Shown here one piece after another: positions 16,394 through 25,982 of a stretch of DNA of 49,657 bases. Under the pieces are notes generated by a model. The model was not told where the DNA came from, did no database searches, and worked only from the letters and a program-made list of their open reading frames with translations. Origin of the DNA: Oscillospiraceae bacterium. Lineage in GTDB: Bacteria > Bacillota > Clostridia > Oscillospirales > Acutalibacteraceae. Made by a program: the position numbers and the translations under genes. The stretch spans positions 1 to 49,657 of the forward strand of contig CADBQU010000025.1 of assembly GCA_902796905.1 (NCBI GenBank), written 5' to 3'. Every line of letters begins with the position of its first letter. Position 1 is the first letter of the stretch.

Positions 16394-16425
16394 TTAATTT
16401 TTTGCTGTGCTTTTAAAATTTTAAA

Positions 16426-17382
16426 TTATTTTAAAGCGCCGGCTTTTTTTAAAGCAATTTCGGCTAAGGTAAGCGCCGCTATATCACCTATGTTTCGGTT
16501 AAGCTTAGCGGGAACAATTTTGCAAACCGCAAGGCTTTGCGAAAGGGTTTCTTCTTTTAAAACCTTTTCCATGTGCGGTCTTAAATAATCTTCCATCCAG
16601 GTAAACAAGCTGCCTATAACTATGGTTTCTAAATTTAAAATATCTATTAAAACCGAAAGTCCTTTGCCTAAATGCTCTCCCACAATTTTAAAAACTTCTT
16701 TTGCGGTTTCGTCGCCTTGCTCAACCCAGTCCGAAATTTCTTTACCGTCTATTTTATCTATATCTTCTTCGCTTTTTAAAAAGGGAAGAGGTTTGCCGGC
16801 GTTATATGCTTCTCTTACCAGTTTTCTTGCTATTTGCGCCATACCGCCGCCGCTGCAAAAGCCCTCAAAAGAGCCGTATTTATTGTAGCCTTTCGGACCG
16901 TCGTCTTCAAGCCTTATGTGGCCCACTTCGCCTGCCATATCATTCGTTCCGCAATAAAGTTCTCCGTTTAAAATCAATCCTGCTCCAAGACCGGTGCCAA
17001 AGGTTAAAAACGCCATATTTTTACTGCCTTTTCCTGCGCCGAAACGCCATTCGGCTAAAGCCCCGGCATTTGCGTCGTTACAAAGATAAGCGGGAACATT
17101 GTATTTATCGGTTATTATTTTAACTATGGGAACATTGTCCCAACCGGGTAAATTGGGCGGGCTTTGTATAGTGCCAAGTTCAGAGTTTAGCGGTCCGCCG
17201 CACGAAATACCTACCGCATTAAAAGAGCTGAAATTTTTAAGTTCTTCCAATCCGTTTAAAATGTTTTCCAAGGTTTCATTTAAAGTTGTAGTTTTAAATT
17301 TTATTTTTTTAATTATATTGCCGTTTTCATCGCCTAAAACACAGGCGCATTTTGTGCCGCCAATATCTACTCCAGCTAACAT
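16426..17382 (-). CDS. ROK family sugar kinase (glucokinase-like)
   Basis: Phosphorylates a hexose or amino sugar with ATP. MLAGVDIGGTKCACVLGDE at the start is the ATP-binding motif, GPLNSELGTIQSPPNLPGW the sugar-binding loop, NDANAGALAEW holds the catalytic aspartate, and LTFGTGLGAGLILNG plus GEVGHIRLEDDGP follow. The usual cysteine zinc motif (CxCGxxGCxE) is missing, replaced by SFEGFCSGGGMAQ, so it belongs to the zinc-less branch or has lost metal. ATG 17382 has AAAGGAC upstream; the TTG five codons earlier overlaps that site. Length 318 is normal. Downstream is the SIS isomerase. Confidence 0.85.
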   Translation of the reverse strand: MLAGVDIGGTKCACVLGDENGNIIKKIKFKTTTLNETLENILNGLEELKNFSSFNAVGISCGGPLNSELGTIQSPPNLPGWDNVPIVKIITDKYNVPAYLCNDANAGALAEWRFGAGKGSKNMAFLTFGTGLGAGLILNGELYCGTNDMAGEVGHIRLEDDGPKGYNKYGSFEGFCSGGGMAQIARKLVREAYNAGKPLPFLKSEEDIDKIDGKEISDWVEQGDETAKEVFKIVGEHLGKGLSVLIDILNLETIVIGSLFTWMEDYLRPHMEKVLKEETLSQSLAVCKIVPAKLNRNIGDIAALTLAEIALKKAGALK

Positions 17383-17550
17383 AAAAAGTCCTTTCAAAAC
17401 AAATATAAAATTTTATAGGTATAAATATTTTGCTTTTTTATATTTGTTTAATTTTTGTTTAATTTTTCTTTGTACAATAATTTTGCATAAATTCCTATTA
17501 TTTATTATAAAGCCTAATACCCTTTAATGTAAAGTGATTTTTTTGTTTTG

Positions 17551-17579
17551 TTGATATATTTTTATATTTATGTTAAAAT
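17551..17579 (+). promoter_or_regulatory. Sigma-A promoter for the FNT-family gene
   Basis: TTGATA (17551-17556), 17-base spacer, TAAAAT (17574-17579), with the FNT start about 50 bases downstream. Confidence 0.7.
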
Positions 17580-17630
17580 ATATAAAAATACAAAAACATG
17601 TAAAAAAATATTTTTAAAAGGGGAATTTTG

Positions 17631-18227
17631 TTGAACAGATTAAGAGAATTTGTAAAATCTATTTTAGCGGGCTTAATGATATCAATAGGCGGCATTGTGT
17701 TTTTAAGCACCTCTGATAAAACGGTAGGGGCTTTTTTATTTTCCTGCGGTTTGGTTTCGGTTGTGGCATTTGGCTTTAATTTATATACCGGACGAATAGG
17801 TTATGTTTTAGAAAATAATAAAATATTTTTTATTGATACGGTTTTTTCCGTTTTCGGAAATTTTTTGGGATGCGTTTTGGCAGGTCTTGTAAAATCTCCG
17901 ATAGGCAATGTTGTAACCGTGGTTCAAAACAAATTGAATAAAGATTTACTTACGGTTTTTACAGACGCGGTTTTTTGCGGCATTTTAATTTTTGTTTGCG
18001 TTGATATTTACAAAAAGAAAAATACAATGTTAGGCATTTTGCTTTGTATACCAACCTTTATACTTTGCGGGTTTGAACATTCTGTTGCGGATATGTTTTA
18101 TATAATAAACGCAAGGCTTTTAAACGGTTATTCGCTTTTGTTTATTTTAATTGTAATATTAGGTAATGCCGCAGGCGGTTTAATTATTCCGGTTTGTCAA
18201 AAATTTTATTTAAAAACCAAAAACTGA
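17631..18227 (+). CDS. Formate/nitrite transporter (FNT) family channel, short form
   Basis: An integral membrane protein with about six hydrophobic helices. FNLYTGRIGYV near residue 50 and CGFEHSVADMFYI near 147 correspond to the conserved FNT signatures, the latter with the central His of the channel. FNT proteins export or import formate, nitrite or hydrosulfide as pentamers. At 198 residues it is shorter than the usual 250-280, mainly through shorter loops and termini. A TTG at 17631 is chosen over the TTG directly before it because AGGGG is then seven bases away. It is single-gene, ending at a bidirectional terminator. Confidence 0.8.
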   Translation: MNRLREFVKSILAGLMISIGGIVFLSTSDKTVGAFLFSCGLVSVVAFGFNLYTGRIGYVLENNKIFFIDTVFSVFGNFLGCVLAGLVKSPIGNVVTVVQNKLNKDLLTVFTDAVFCGILIFVCVDIYKKKNTMLGILLCIPTFILCGFEHSVADMFYIINARLLNGYSLLFILIVILGNAAGGLIIPVCQKFYLKTKN

Positions 18228-18257
18228 AAATTAAAAATTAAAAACTGAAAATTTAAA

Positions 18258-18291
18258 AGCACAGTATAATGTTTTTATACTGTGCTTTTTT
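18258..18291. terminator. Bidirectional terminator between FNT gene and glycosidase
   Basis: AGCACAGTATAA (18258-18269) pairs with TTATACTGTGCT (18275-18286), followed by six T on the plus strand. The minus strand has four T after the same stem. Confidence 0.9.
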
Positions 18292-18292
18292 G

Positions 18293-21200
18293 TTATTTTT
18301 TTATTTCAAATTTTACTCCGTTAAATATACCGCTGTCTATTAAAGCATAATCATCGGTATATTCTTTGCCTTCGGTAATAAAATGCTGCGGACCTACTGA
18401 AGAGGGCATAGCCGGAACCAAATGCAACGGACCGAAAGTATTTTTTCTGGTACAAACCAAAGTTACTTTAATATCTTGGTTTGCAAAATCCGTTATGTCT
18501 GCCTCGTACGGTTCCCATGCAATAATTTTAGGCTCTTTGGTTTCTTCCGCCGTATGGTTTGCACTTTCTATTTTTACTAAAGCTCCCATAAACTCGTTTA
18601 CTTTTATATACAGCTTTTCGCCGTTTAAAACATTCGGCGTTAAAATATCTTCTTTTTTTATTATGTAGCTTATTTCTCCGCTGTAAAAAGGTAAATTGTA
18701 ATTTGAAATATCATTAAAGCCTATTGTTTCGGGTAAAGATACAATATGTTTTTCATTGTCAAAAAATCTGCCTTTGTCTAATTTTCTTCGGGTTATGTTT
18801 TGCTCGTGTTTATTTAATTTTACTCCGAAATCTCCTAAAATATAAACGCTTTCTATGTTTGTTGTGCGTTTAAATACGGTTTTGGCAGTTATAACGTTTT
18901 TACCTAAATGTAATAAGCTTTTGCTTATAGGTAAGGTTTTAAAGCATATATCTGTCCAAAATTCTCCGTTTGGTTTTAATTTTTCTCCGTTAATATAATA
19001 ATCGTAAAATTCCGGTCTTTCGGCGGCAAGCATTAAATCGTTTTTAGGTAATTCATCTATAAAAAATTCATAATCTAAGGTTAATTTGCCGTATTCTTGG
19101 GTGTATTTCTTTTTAGTAAGCCAAGGCTGAAGCATTTCTCCGCTGCGGTGTTCTAACCCTAAAGAATCCCTTATTTGCATATCCAAATGCAAAACTTCCA
19201 ACGAATTATATTTTTTACCGTTAAAATCTGCGTTAACCATATCTAAAACCAAAATATTTTTTTCACTTAAGGAATATTCTACATTTTGGTTAAAGCTTTT
19301 TTCTTTTAAAGCGGTTAAAGTTTTTTTGCTTGCGGCTTTGCCTAAAGAGTTATTTTTAATAAGAACAAAGGTTTTTGTTCCGGCAGGTTCAATATTAAAA
19401 TTAATTTCCGTTTCTGTTTTTAAAATTTTGCAATCTTTATTTATATTAAAACGGTTTCCGGTTTCAAGCTCCCATTCTTCTATTGCGCAAAAATCTCCCG
19501 CACCGCTTAATAAAAGCTTAATGTTATCGGCTTTTTTATCACGGTTGGTATTAATAATTGCAACTATATAGGCGTTGTCTTCTTTGCATTCTCTTACTTG
19601 GCATATAAGCGGTTTATCATCTATGGTTTTAACGCTTAAATCTGTTTTAAGATTTAAATAAGGGGATATGGCTTTGCCTAAACTGCAGGCGTCAAAATCT
19701 ACGGTTTCAACATTTTTATTTTGTTCTGCAAAGTTTATAAATTCGTCGCTTTTTAAAGCGTCTATCATATACGGTTTTGTACCGGTAACAAAAACTTTTC
19801 CGCCTAAATTTGCAAATTCTTTTATTAAATTAAAAGTGGATTTTCTTATGGTTAAAGTATTTGAAATTAAAATGCAGGAATAATTCATTACCCCTATAGT
19901 TATGTAGGGCTTTCCGTTTATAACATTAACTTTTGCGTTGTTTTGCATTATAAACTCTTCGCCTAAATCAAAATCTATTTGTTCGCCCAATAAATAGTTG
20001 CAAAGAGTATTGTATTTTTCTTCGTAAGCTTTAACGTCTTTATCGGTTGCAAATATCCAATCCGCCCAATCCACATAAGCCATTGTCCATACGCTTTCAA
20101 TGGGATTTAAAACCAAAAGCTCGCTTACGGGCGCACCCTCGCTTATAAGCTCGGCAAATCTTGCAAAATAACTTTCAACATAATTATAATATTTGTACCA
20201 AGCCGATTGATGCAGTATACTTGCAGGAAAATCTCTTTTGGATTCGCCTTCCATTGTGTACCAAGAAAGGTGAGGACAGCGGACGTTTACGCCTAAAACG
20301 GCCTGCCAGTTGCCAACCGCTTTATGGGATTTAAAATTAAACTGCCATCCGGTACATCCGTATAATTCCGATAATACCCATTTTTGATTTAATTGGTGCG
20401 CTACGGATTGTATTTGTTTTGCTACCCAAAAACAGTCGTCGTATTCTTCAAGCATATCTATTCCCGGTACGCTTAAATGCTGATAAAAACGCATTAAAGA
20501 GCCTTGCGGGATGGTTTGGTTTACCAAACTGTTTTCGTGTAAGGCATGACCGGTAAATTCCATATTGTTTTCTTTGCACCAACAGGCTATCGGAATAACA
20601 AAACGCTCTATAAATAAATTATCCGCAACATCTATAAAATCGTGCTTGTATTTTGCGGTTCTTTCGCCGTTGTGTTTGTAAAAAAGTTCCGGCAAAAACG
20701 GTATCATATTATATCCGTAAGTTTTTTCTATTTGCTCAAAAATATCATCCGTGTAACATACGGAGCATATTATATCGTTTTTATCGTCGGATTTTTTATC
20801 AGATAATAATGCTGTGCCTCTGTGCGGCTCATCGGTAAAAATACCTTTTATAGAAGTGCCTATTCTTTGTTTGCAATTCTTTTTATAGGCGTTGTGGGTA
20901 ACGTCTATGAATTTTTCGGTGGCCTCTTTATTTAAAGTATTTAAATAGGTGTTGCCGTTATAAACGCTTGAAGGCTTTTCAAGTTCTACTTTAAATTTTA
21001 AAATTCTGATATTTTTGTTGTTAAAATACTCTTCTTTAATATCGCTGCTTTTAAATATTTGTTTGTACCAAACAACGGTATGCTCATCTGATTTTTCCGC
21101 TATAAATACCGCAAAACAATCGTCTGTAAATTCAAAATTTTCTACCGAAGTATCATAAACAAAAAGATATTTCATTCTGTATTTTTTTTCTTCGGTTGCA

Positions 21201-21520
21201 ATACCTCCGGCGCTTCCGCTGGGCCAACGGTCTTCATCATACAACCAAGATTCCATACCCTTTTTATATCCGTAATCGGATATTTCGTTTGTAAGCTCAA
21301 ACCATTCTTTGCCTAAATATTCTGTTATAAGACCGCAGCGTGAGTGCATAAAATATCCGCCGAATCCCATTTCTTCCAAAATATCCACTTGGCGCAAAAG
21401 TTCTTCTTTTTTTAACTCTCCGTTCCAGGACCAAAAAGGTTTGCCCCTAAATTCATTAGAGGGATTTTTAAATCTTTCTTCTAAGTTTTTAAGGCCATTG
21501 TTAAAAATATCGTTGTTCAT
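18293..21520 (-). CDS. Large glycosyl hydrolase, GH106-like (putative alpha-L-rhamnosidase)
   Basis: A 1075-residue protein without a signal peptide, so cytoplasmic. The N-terminal block GKPFWSWNGELKKEELLRQV, GFGGYFMHSR and ESWLYDEDRWPSGSAGG matches the catalytic-barrel entry of GH106-like glycosidases; FTDEPH near residue 230 and TGHALHENS near 325 contribute acidic and polar active-site candidates. A beta-sandwich C-terminal half follows. Activity on rhamnosides is the best guess, but several relatives have other targets. The gene stands alone with its own promoter (21557-21585); a cloverleaf repeat lies upstream. Confidence 0.7.
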   Translation of the reverse strand: MNNDIFNNGLKNLEERFKNPSNEFRGKPFWSWNGELKKEELLRQVDILEEMGFGGYFMHSRCGLITEYLGKEWFELTNEISDYGYKKGMESWLYDEDRWPSGSAGGIATEEKKYRMKYLFVYDTSVENFEFTDDCFAVFIAEKSDEHTVVWYKQIFKSSDIKEEYFNNKNIRILKFKVELEKPSSVYNGNTYLNTLNKEATEKFIDVTHNAYKKNCKQRIGTSIKGIFTDEPHRGTALLSDKKSDDKNDIICSVCYTDDIFEQIEKTYGYNMIPFLPELFYKHNGERTAKYKHDFIDVADNLFIERFVIPIACWCKENNMEFTGHALHENSLVNQTIPQGSLMRFYQHLSVPGIDMLEEYDDCFWVAKQIQSVAHQLNQKWVLSELYGCTGWQFNFKSHKAVGNWQAVLGVNVRCPHLSWYTMEGESKRDFPASILHQSAWYKYYNYVESYFARFAELISEGAPVSELLVLNPIESVWTMAYVDWADWIFATDKDVKAYEEKYNTLCNYLLGEQIDFDLGEEFIMQNNAKVNVINGKPYITIGVMNYSCILISNTLTIRKSTFNLIKEFANLGGKVFVTGTKPYMIDALKSDEFINFAEQNKNVETVDFDACSLGKAISPYLNLKTDLSVKTIDDKPLICQVRECKEDNAYIVAIINTNRDKKADNIKLLLSGAGDFCAIEEWELETGNRFNINKDCKILKTETEINFNIEPAGTKTFVLIKNNSLGKAASKKTLTALKEKSFNQNVEYSLSEKNILVLDMVNADFNGKKYNSLEVLHLDMQIRDSLGLEHRSGEMLQPWLTKKKYTQEYGKLTLDYEFFIDELPKNDLMLAAERPEFYDYYINGEKLKPNGEFWTDICFKTLPISKSLLHLGKNVITAKTVFKRTTNIESVYILGDFGVKLNKHEQNITRRKLDKGRFFDNEKHIVSLPETIGFNDISNYNLPFYSGEISYIIKKEDILTPNVLNGEKLYIKVNEFMGALVKIESANHTAEETKEPKIIAWEPYEADITDFANQDIKVTLVCTRKNTFGPLHLVPAMPSSVGPQHFITEGKEYTDDYALIDSGIFNGVKFEIKK

Positions 21521-21556
21521 AATATGTTCCTTTAAATAAAAATTAATAGCAATTAA

Positions 21557-21585
21557 AATATATCATATAAAAATATATAATTCAA
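21557..21585 (-). promoter_or_regulatory. Sigma-A promoter for the glycosidase gene
   Basis: On the minus strand TTGAAT (21585-21580) and TATATT (21562-21557) are 17 bases apart, about 37 bases before the ATG. Confidence 0.6.
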
Positions 21586-21623
21586 TAAAAATTAAAATAA
21601 AAATATAAAAAAAGTAACGCTTT

Positions 21624-21709
21624 GCGGCGGTTTTAAAAAGGCTTTGCCTTTTGTACCTAAAGCCAAAGCTTTAGGTACGGCAAACTGTTAGTTTGCCTAA
21701 AACCGCCGC
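21624..21709. repeat. Cloverleaf intergenic repeat, copy E
   Basis: Perfect 12-bp outer stem GCGGCGGTTTTA (21624-21635) with TAAAACCGCCGC (21698-21709). Inner hairpins: AAAAGGC-TTT-GCCTTTT, GTACCTAAAGC-CAAA-GCTTTAGGTAC and GGCAAACT-GTT-AGTTTGCC. Same outer-stem subtype as copies G and I. Confidence 0.9.
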
Positions 21710-21735
21710 GTTTTTGTTTTAAGTTCTGCAAATTA

Positions 21736-21769
21736 AAAAAGGTTTGCAAAATATAATGCAAACCTTTTT
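21736..21769. terminator. Terminator after the capsule dehydratase gene
   Basis: AAAAAGGTTTGCA pairs with TGCAAACCTTTTT across a short loop, giving T-runs on both strands. It ends the capsule gene group 37 bases after its last stop. Confidence 0.85.
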
Positions 21770-21805
21770 AAGTATTTAATTAATTATATAGGTGTATAGG
21801 TATTT

Positions 21806-23674
21806 TTAGGCTTTTAGCATTTTTTTGTAATACTCCGAAGCATTGTAGTTATCTGCCAAAGATATAAGCATTTTTACAACTTCCAAGCTTTCGTTTTTGT
21901 AAGCAAACTCAAACAGTTTGTCTAAAGCCTTTTTAAATTCTTTTGTGTCTATATCTTTTTGCATTCCTATAAATATCTTTTCGTCTTTTGTTTTGCCTAT
22001 AGCCTCGTCAACCAAAAGCTCTTCGTAAAGTTTTTCTCCCGGTCTTAATCCCGTAAAAATTATATCTATATCTTTGTACGGCTCCAAATTGTACATTTTT
22101 ATAAGGTTTTCGGCAAGAGTTACTATTTTTACGGGAGCTCCCATATCCAAAATAAAAACTTCTCCGCCCTTTGCCAATGCACCGGCTTTTAATACCAAAG
22201 ATACGGCTTCGGGGATAGTCATAAAATATCTTATAATATCCGGATGCGTAACTTTAATGGGTCCGCCTTTTTCTATTTCTTTAATAAATAAAGGTATTAC
22301 CGAACCGTTAGAACCTAAAACATTTCCAAACCTTACGGCTACATATTCGCAACCGTTGTGCCGTTTGTAAAAATATTCCATTATAAGCTCTGCCACGCGT
22401 TTGGTGGCGCCCATAACGTTTGTAGGATTTACCGCTTTGTCGGTAGAAATTAAAACCATTTTTTTAACGCCGGTTTTTTCACAAGCCAAAGCTACATTGT
22501 ATGTTCCCAAACAGTTGTTTTTTACTGCTTCTTCGGGCACATATTCCATTAACGGAACATGCTTGTGAGCCGCTGCGTGAAAAACGTAATCCGGGGTATA
22601 TTTTTTAAATATTTTTAATACTTTTTCGTAATCTCTAACCGATAAAATTTCTACGGCTATTCGCTCGGGCTCTGCACCGGCAAGTAATAATTCCTGCTCA
22701 ATTTCATACGAAGAGTTTTCGTATATATCAATTATTATAAGCTTTTTAACACGGTTTGCTATCAGCTGGCGGCATATTTCTGAGCCTATGGAACCTCCGC
22801 CACCGGTTACTATACAAACTTTGTCTTTTACTAAAGATATTATATCATTTTTGTTTAGGTTAATAGGGGAGCGGCCTAATAATTTGTTAACGTCTACCTT
22901 AACGGTTTGATTAAAGTATTTGTTGTTCTTTTTAATTTGCTCTAATGTTGGTATAACCAAAAGTTCACATTGGGTTTGCGCACAAAAAGAAAGTATTGTG
23001 TCCCTTTGCTTTTCGTTGCAGGAAGGAATAGCAAAAATAATGGTATCTATAGAGTTCTTTTTGCAAATTTCCGGTATTAATAACGAAGGACCGTAAACCT
23101 TTAAGCCTAAAATATTTGAGGAAATTTTATAATCATCGTCATCTATAAAGCATATAGGCTTATATCCCGAATTTTTGCCCAAAAGCTCACTGCATATTAT
23201 GGTACCTGTAGAACCTGCGCCCACAATAAGTGCTCGTTTTTCGTTTTTGTTGTTAAAAAACTGAACCGTTACCCTAAAGCACATATAATAAATCAGTCTT
23301 ATAACGCTTAAAACAAAAAATGTTAAAAGCAGGTCGTAACAAATAAAATCAAAAGACTTATTTTTAAATATTAAATAAGATAAAATACAGTTTGTAAATC
23401 CGCAAATTAACAGCACTCCTACGGTTCGGTCGGTAATTGCCAAAAAATCGCTTAAAACCGTATGCTTATATCCTTTTGTAAGCGCTATTAAAATAATAGG
23501 AAGTATTCCAAAACAAATGGCTTGCAGTAATCCGTCGTTAAACCTAAATTCATTGTTCCTGCTTATAAAAATAAAATATTGCAATAAATTTAAAGCAATT
23601 AAATCACTGAAAAAAACAGTGCAGAGTCTGATTGCTCTTATATTGTGCTTATTCGCATTTTTTTGTTTGCTCAT
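21806..23674 (-). CDS. Membrane-bound nucleotide-sugar 4,6-dehydratase (CapD/WbpM-like)
   Basis: Makes the first 4-keto-6-deoxy UDP-sugar of a polysaccharide repeat unit. Residues 1-140 hold about four membrane helices; a first Rossmann fold (ALIVGAGSTGTIICSEL) follows; the catalytic SDR domain starts at IVTGGGGSIGSEICRQL near residue 288. The active site reads ISTDKAVNPTNVMGATKR, with Met in place of the usual Tyr, the variant seen in WbpM/PglF-type dehydratases. Length 622 is normal. It is the last gene of the capsule group; an 81-base gap to CpsB holds a repeated TAGTA motif. Confidence 0.9.
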   Translation of the reverse strand: MSKQKNANKHNIRAIRLCTVFFSDLIALNLLQYFIFISRNNEFRFNDGLLQAICFGILPIILIALTKGYKHTVLSDFLAITDRTVGVLLICGFTNCILSYLIFKNKSFDFICYDLLLTFFVLSVIRLIYYMCFRVTVQFFNNKNEKRALIVGAGSTGTIICSELLGKNSGYKPICFIDDDDYKISSNILGLKVYGPSLLIPEICKKNSIDTIIFAIPSCNEKQRDTILSFCAQTQCELLVIPTLEQIKKNNKYFNQTVKVDVNKLLGRSPINLNKNDIISLVKDKVCIVTGGGGSIGSEICRQLIANRVKKLIIIDIYENSSYEIEQELLLAGAEPERIAVEILSVRDYEKVLKIFKKYTPDYVFHAAAHKHVPLMEYVPEEAVKNNCLGTYNVALACEKTGVKKMVLISTDKAVNPTNVMGATKRVAELIMEYFYKRHNGCEYVAVRFGNVLGSNGSVIPLFIKEIEKGGPIKVTHPDIIRYFMTIPEAVSLVLKAGALAKGGEVFILDMGAPVKIVTLAENLIKMYNLEPYKDIDIIFTGLRPGEKLYEELLVDEAIGKTKDEKIFIGMQKDIDTKEFKKALDKLFEFAYKNESLEVVKMLISLADNYNASEYYKKMLKA

Positions 23675-23755
23675 TTTTATCTCCCGCCAGACTAAGTATT
23701 AACATAAAAAATATACTAATATACTACTATACTACTATACTGTAAAATTCAATAA

Positions 23756-24454
23756 CTAAAAATTAATGCTTTTTTCAAATTCTAAAATATTATTTATAAT
23801 ATCTTTGCCGCATTTTTTAGAAATTTCTTCAAAAGCTTCTTTTATTTTCGGGGGTCTTTTTTCCAGGGAATGAGTATCGCTTGCTATAAAATTAACGTAG
23901 CCTTCTTTTAAAAGCTTAAACGCTTCTTTTTTGAAAATATTTTTGTTTAAAAAAGAAGCAGCCGTTATTTGACAATAAACTTTATTTTTTTTAATTTCTT
24001 TTAAAAGCTTTTTAAATCCGGGAAATTTGTGGTAACGCTCTATATGTGCCAAAACCGGAGTGTATCCCGTATACCACGAAAACTCGCATATTTCTTCTAT
24101 GACGTTTTCTGTTATGTTAAAAAAATCAAGTTCTGTTAAAACAAGCTTTGTTCCGCTTAAAGCAAGTTTATCCAAACAATCGCAATTTTTTATACCGCTG
24201 AAGTAATGTACTTCAAATCCGGTTTTAATTTTTGGGTATTCGGGAGTATTCGTTTTTAGTAAAAGATTATTGTAATGTTCTTTTATTAACAAAGAATATT
24301 CTTCTAAATTGTTTTTTTCGGTATGAAAATGCGGTGTAAAGTAAACTAAATCTACGCCCTGACGTTTTTCGGCTTTTAAAAGTTCCAACGATTCTTCTAT
24401 GGTTTTCGCACCGTCATCGCATCCATATAAAATATGTGAATGTATATCAATCAT
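23756..24454 (-). CDS. CpsB/YwqE-type PHP-family tyrosine phosphatase
   Basis: Dephosphorylates the partner tyrosine kinase in capsule length control. It begins MIDIHSHILYGCDDGAKT, the metal-binding PHP signature, and has FTPHFH near residue 40, LTELDFF near 107, LAHIERY near 136 and ASDTHSLEKRPP near 192, all metal-site histidines, aspartates and glutamates of the CpsB family. The 232-residue length fits. Its ATG overlaps the kinase stop by one base, so it is co-translated with the kinase. Confidence 0.92.
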   Translation of the reverse strand: MIDIHSHILYGCDDGAKTIEESLELLKAEKRQGVDLVYFTPHFHTEKNNLEEYSLLIKEHYNNLLLKTNTPEYPKIKTGFEVHYFSGIKNCDCLDKLALSGTKLVLTELDFFNITENVIEEICEFSWYTGYTPVLAHIERYHKFPGFKKLLKEIKKNKVYCQITAASFLNKNIFKKEAFKLLKEGYVNFIASDTHSLEKRPPKIKEAFEEISKKCGKDIINNILEFEKSINF

Positions 24455-25143
24455 CAGTATTGGTATCTTTTATAGCGTTTATATTTGTATTTTGCTATAT
24501 TTCGCGAAGAATCGTTAATAATTACGCCAAGCAATTTAACATTTGTAACTTCAATATTGTCAACCGCTTTTTGGAATAGTTCGTGGGTGGAAACTTTGTT
24601 CCTTGCTACCAAAACAACGCCGTCGGTATACTGTATTAATATCATAGTGTCCGTTACAACGTTTATAGGGGGCGTATCTATAATTATAAAATCGTATTCG
24701 CGGCTTAATTCTTCCAAAAGTTCTTTCATTCTTACCGAGCCCAAAAGTTCTGACGGATTAGGAGGAATGGGACCGGATAAAAGCACGTCCAAATTATCGT
24801 TAATATGGGTAATAGTTTCTTCTTTAGAGCAGAATTCTCCTAAATAAGAGCTAAGACCGTTGGCATTTTTTAGTTTAAGTTTTCTGTAAACGCTGGGTCT
24901 TCTTAAATCTCCGTCTATAAGTAAAATTTTACCGCCCAACTGAGAAAAAGATATTGCCATATTAACGGCACAGGTAGATTTTCCTTCGTAAGGAATGCTG
25001 CTGGTTACCGCTATTATTTTTCCTTTATTATGAGAAAGAGAAAATAAAATATTTGTTCTTATTTGTTTGTATGCTTCTATAACCGCAAACGGAACCGAAG
25101 AGGCGGCGCCTGAAGAATAATTGTAATTTTTATTGTGGGCCAT
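24454..25143 (-). CDS. CpsD/CapB-type bacterial tyrosine kinase
   Basis: A cytoplasmic BY-kinase that autophosphorylates on a C-terminal tyrosine cluster and governs polysaccharide polymerisation. It has Walker A SSIPYEGKSTCAVNM near residue 50, Walker A' ILLIDGDLRRPS near 75, Walker B FIIIDTPPINV, and ends KYKYKRYKRYQY with five tyrosines. It lacks the membrane part, supplied by the gene two bases upstream (CpsC). Length 229 is typical of the Firmicutes two-component form. Confidence 0.95.
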   Translation of the reverse strand: MAHNKNYNYSSGAASSVPFAVIEAYKQIRTNILFSLSHNKGKIIAVTSSIPYEGKSTCAVNMAISFSQLGGKILLIDGDLRRPSVYRKLKLKNANGLSSYLGEFCSKEETITHINDNLDVLLSGPIPPNPSELLGSVRMKELLEELSREYDFIIIDTPPINVVTDTMILIQYTDGVVLVARNKVSTHELFQKAVDNIEVTNVKLLGVIINDSSRNIAKYKYKRYKRYQY

Positions 25144-25145
25144 CT

Positions 25146-25859
25146 TTATTCCTCCTTAGCAGCCGCAGAAAAATCCGGAACTATGCCCAAAATAGGGTAC
25201 TTATATCTGCTCCTGAAATCTTCTTCATCTTTAATAGTGTCATCAAAATTTTGAATAAGCGCCAATATTAAAACTACAATTACTGCGCTTGCTAAAAATA
25301 CCAAAACGGAATCCCTTATGGGCGTAGGATAATTTTTAACGGCGTTAGAAGCGCTATCCATAGGTTTAACGTAAGAATCCGGTAAAAATTCTTTTATAAA
25401 AAGAGAACCTTCTTCTAAGAAACAGTTGGCTATTTTGCTTGCGTTTTGTTTGTTTGTATCTACAACCGCAATATCTATAAACAAATCGTCTTCGTTACTG
25501 TTTGTAATGGTTATTGAATTTTTTAAGGTTTTGTACGTATAACCGTTTCCTATTTTTTCGGCTATTCTTTTGTATAAAGAATCGGTTTGCAAAATGCGTA
25601 TGTAAGTGGCCTTTAACTGTAAAGACGAGCTTAAATCGCTGCTTTTGTAAAAACTTGTGCCCGAACTTGTATTGTTTGTTGGGGTATTGCTTATACCACC
25701 GTTACTTGTAATAAAAGAACCCGTAGAACGGTAGGTGGGTGTAACAAAAAATGTTAAATAGGTAAAAGTAACCGACGCTGCAACAACAGCAATTAACAAT
25801 ATAAGCCAAAGCTTATTTAGTATTGTTTTTAATAACGACATAAAATTAAATTCGTTCAT
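25146..25859 (-). CDS. CpsC/YveK-type Wzz chain-length membrane protein
   Basis: Transmembrane activator of the tyrosine kinase and chain-length regulator. It has an N-terminal helix (LLKTILNKLWLILLIAVVAA), an extracellular domain of about 140 residues with a Thr/Ser/Asn-rich segment near 50-70, a proline-containing segment NYPTPIRDSVLVFLASAVIV forming the second helix, and a short cytoplasmic tail. Length 237 fits. GGAGG precedes the ATG, and a TTGACT-17-TAAAAT promoter lies 26-54 bases upstream, so this is the first gene of the four-gene group. Confidence 0.9.
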   Translation of the reverse strand: MNEFNFMSLLKTILNKLWLILLIAVVAASVTFTYLTFFVTPTYRSTGSFITSNGGISNTPTNNTSSGTSFYKSSDLSSSLQLKATYIRILQTDSLYKRIAEKIGNGYTYKTLKNSITITNSNEDDLFIDIAVVDTNKQNASKIANCFLEEGSLFIKEFLPDSYVKPMDSASNAVKNYPTPIRDSVLVFLASAVIVVLILALIQNFDDTIKDEEDFRSRYKYPILGIVPDFSAAAKEE

Positions 25860-25884
25860 ATTAATCCTCCCAATATACTATATT

Positions 25885-25913
25885 ATTTTATAATAAACTA
25901 CCGTTAAAGTCAA
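25885..25913 (-). promoter_or_regulatory. Sigma-A promoter for the capsule gene group
   Basis: On the minus strand TTGACT (25913-25908) and TAAAAT (25890-25885) are 17 bases apart, just before the CpsC gene. Confidence 0.75.
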
Positions 25914-25982
25914 GGGCAAAACTGTTACCGTTAAACCCATAAAACTACAAAATTCTATTGGTTATTAAGCGCTGATTTATAA

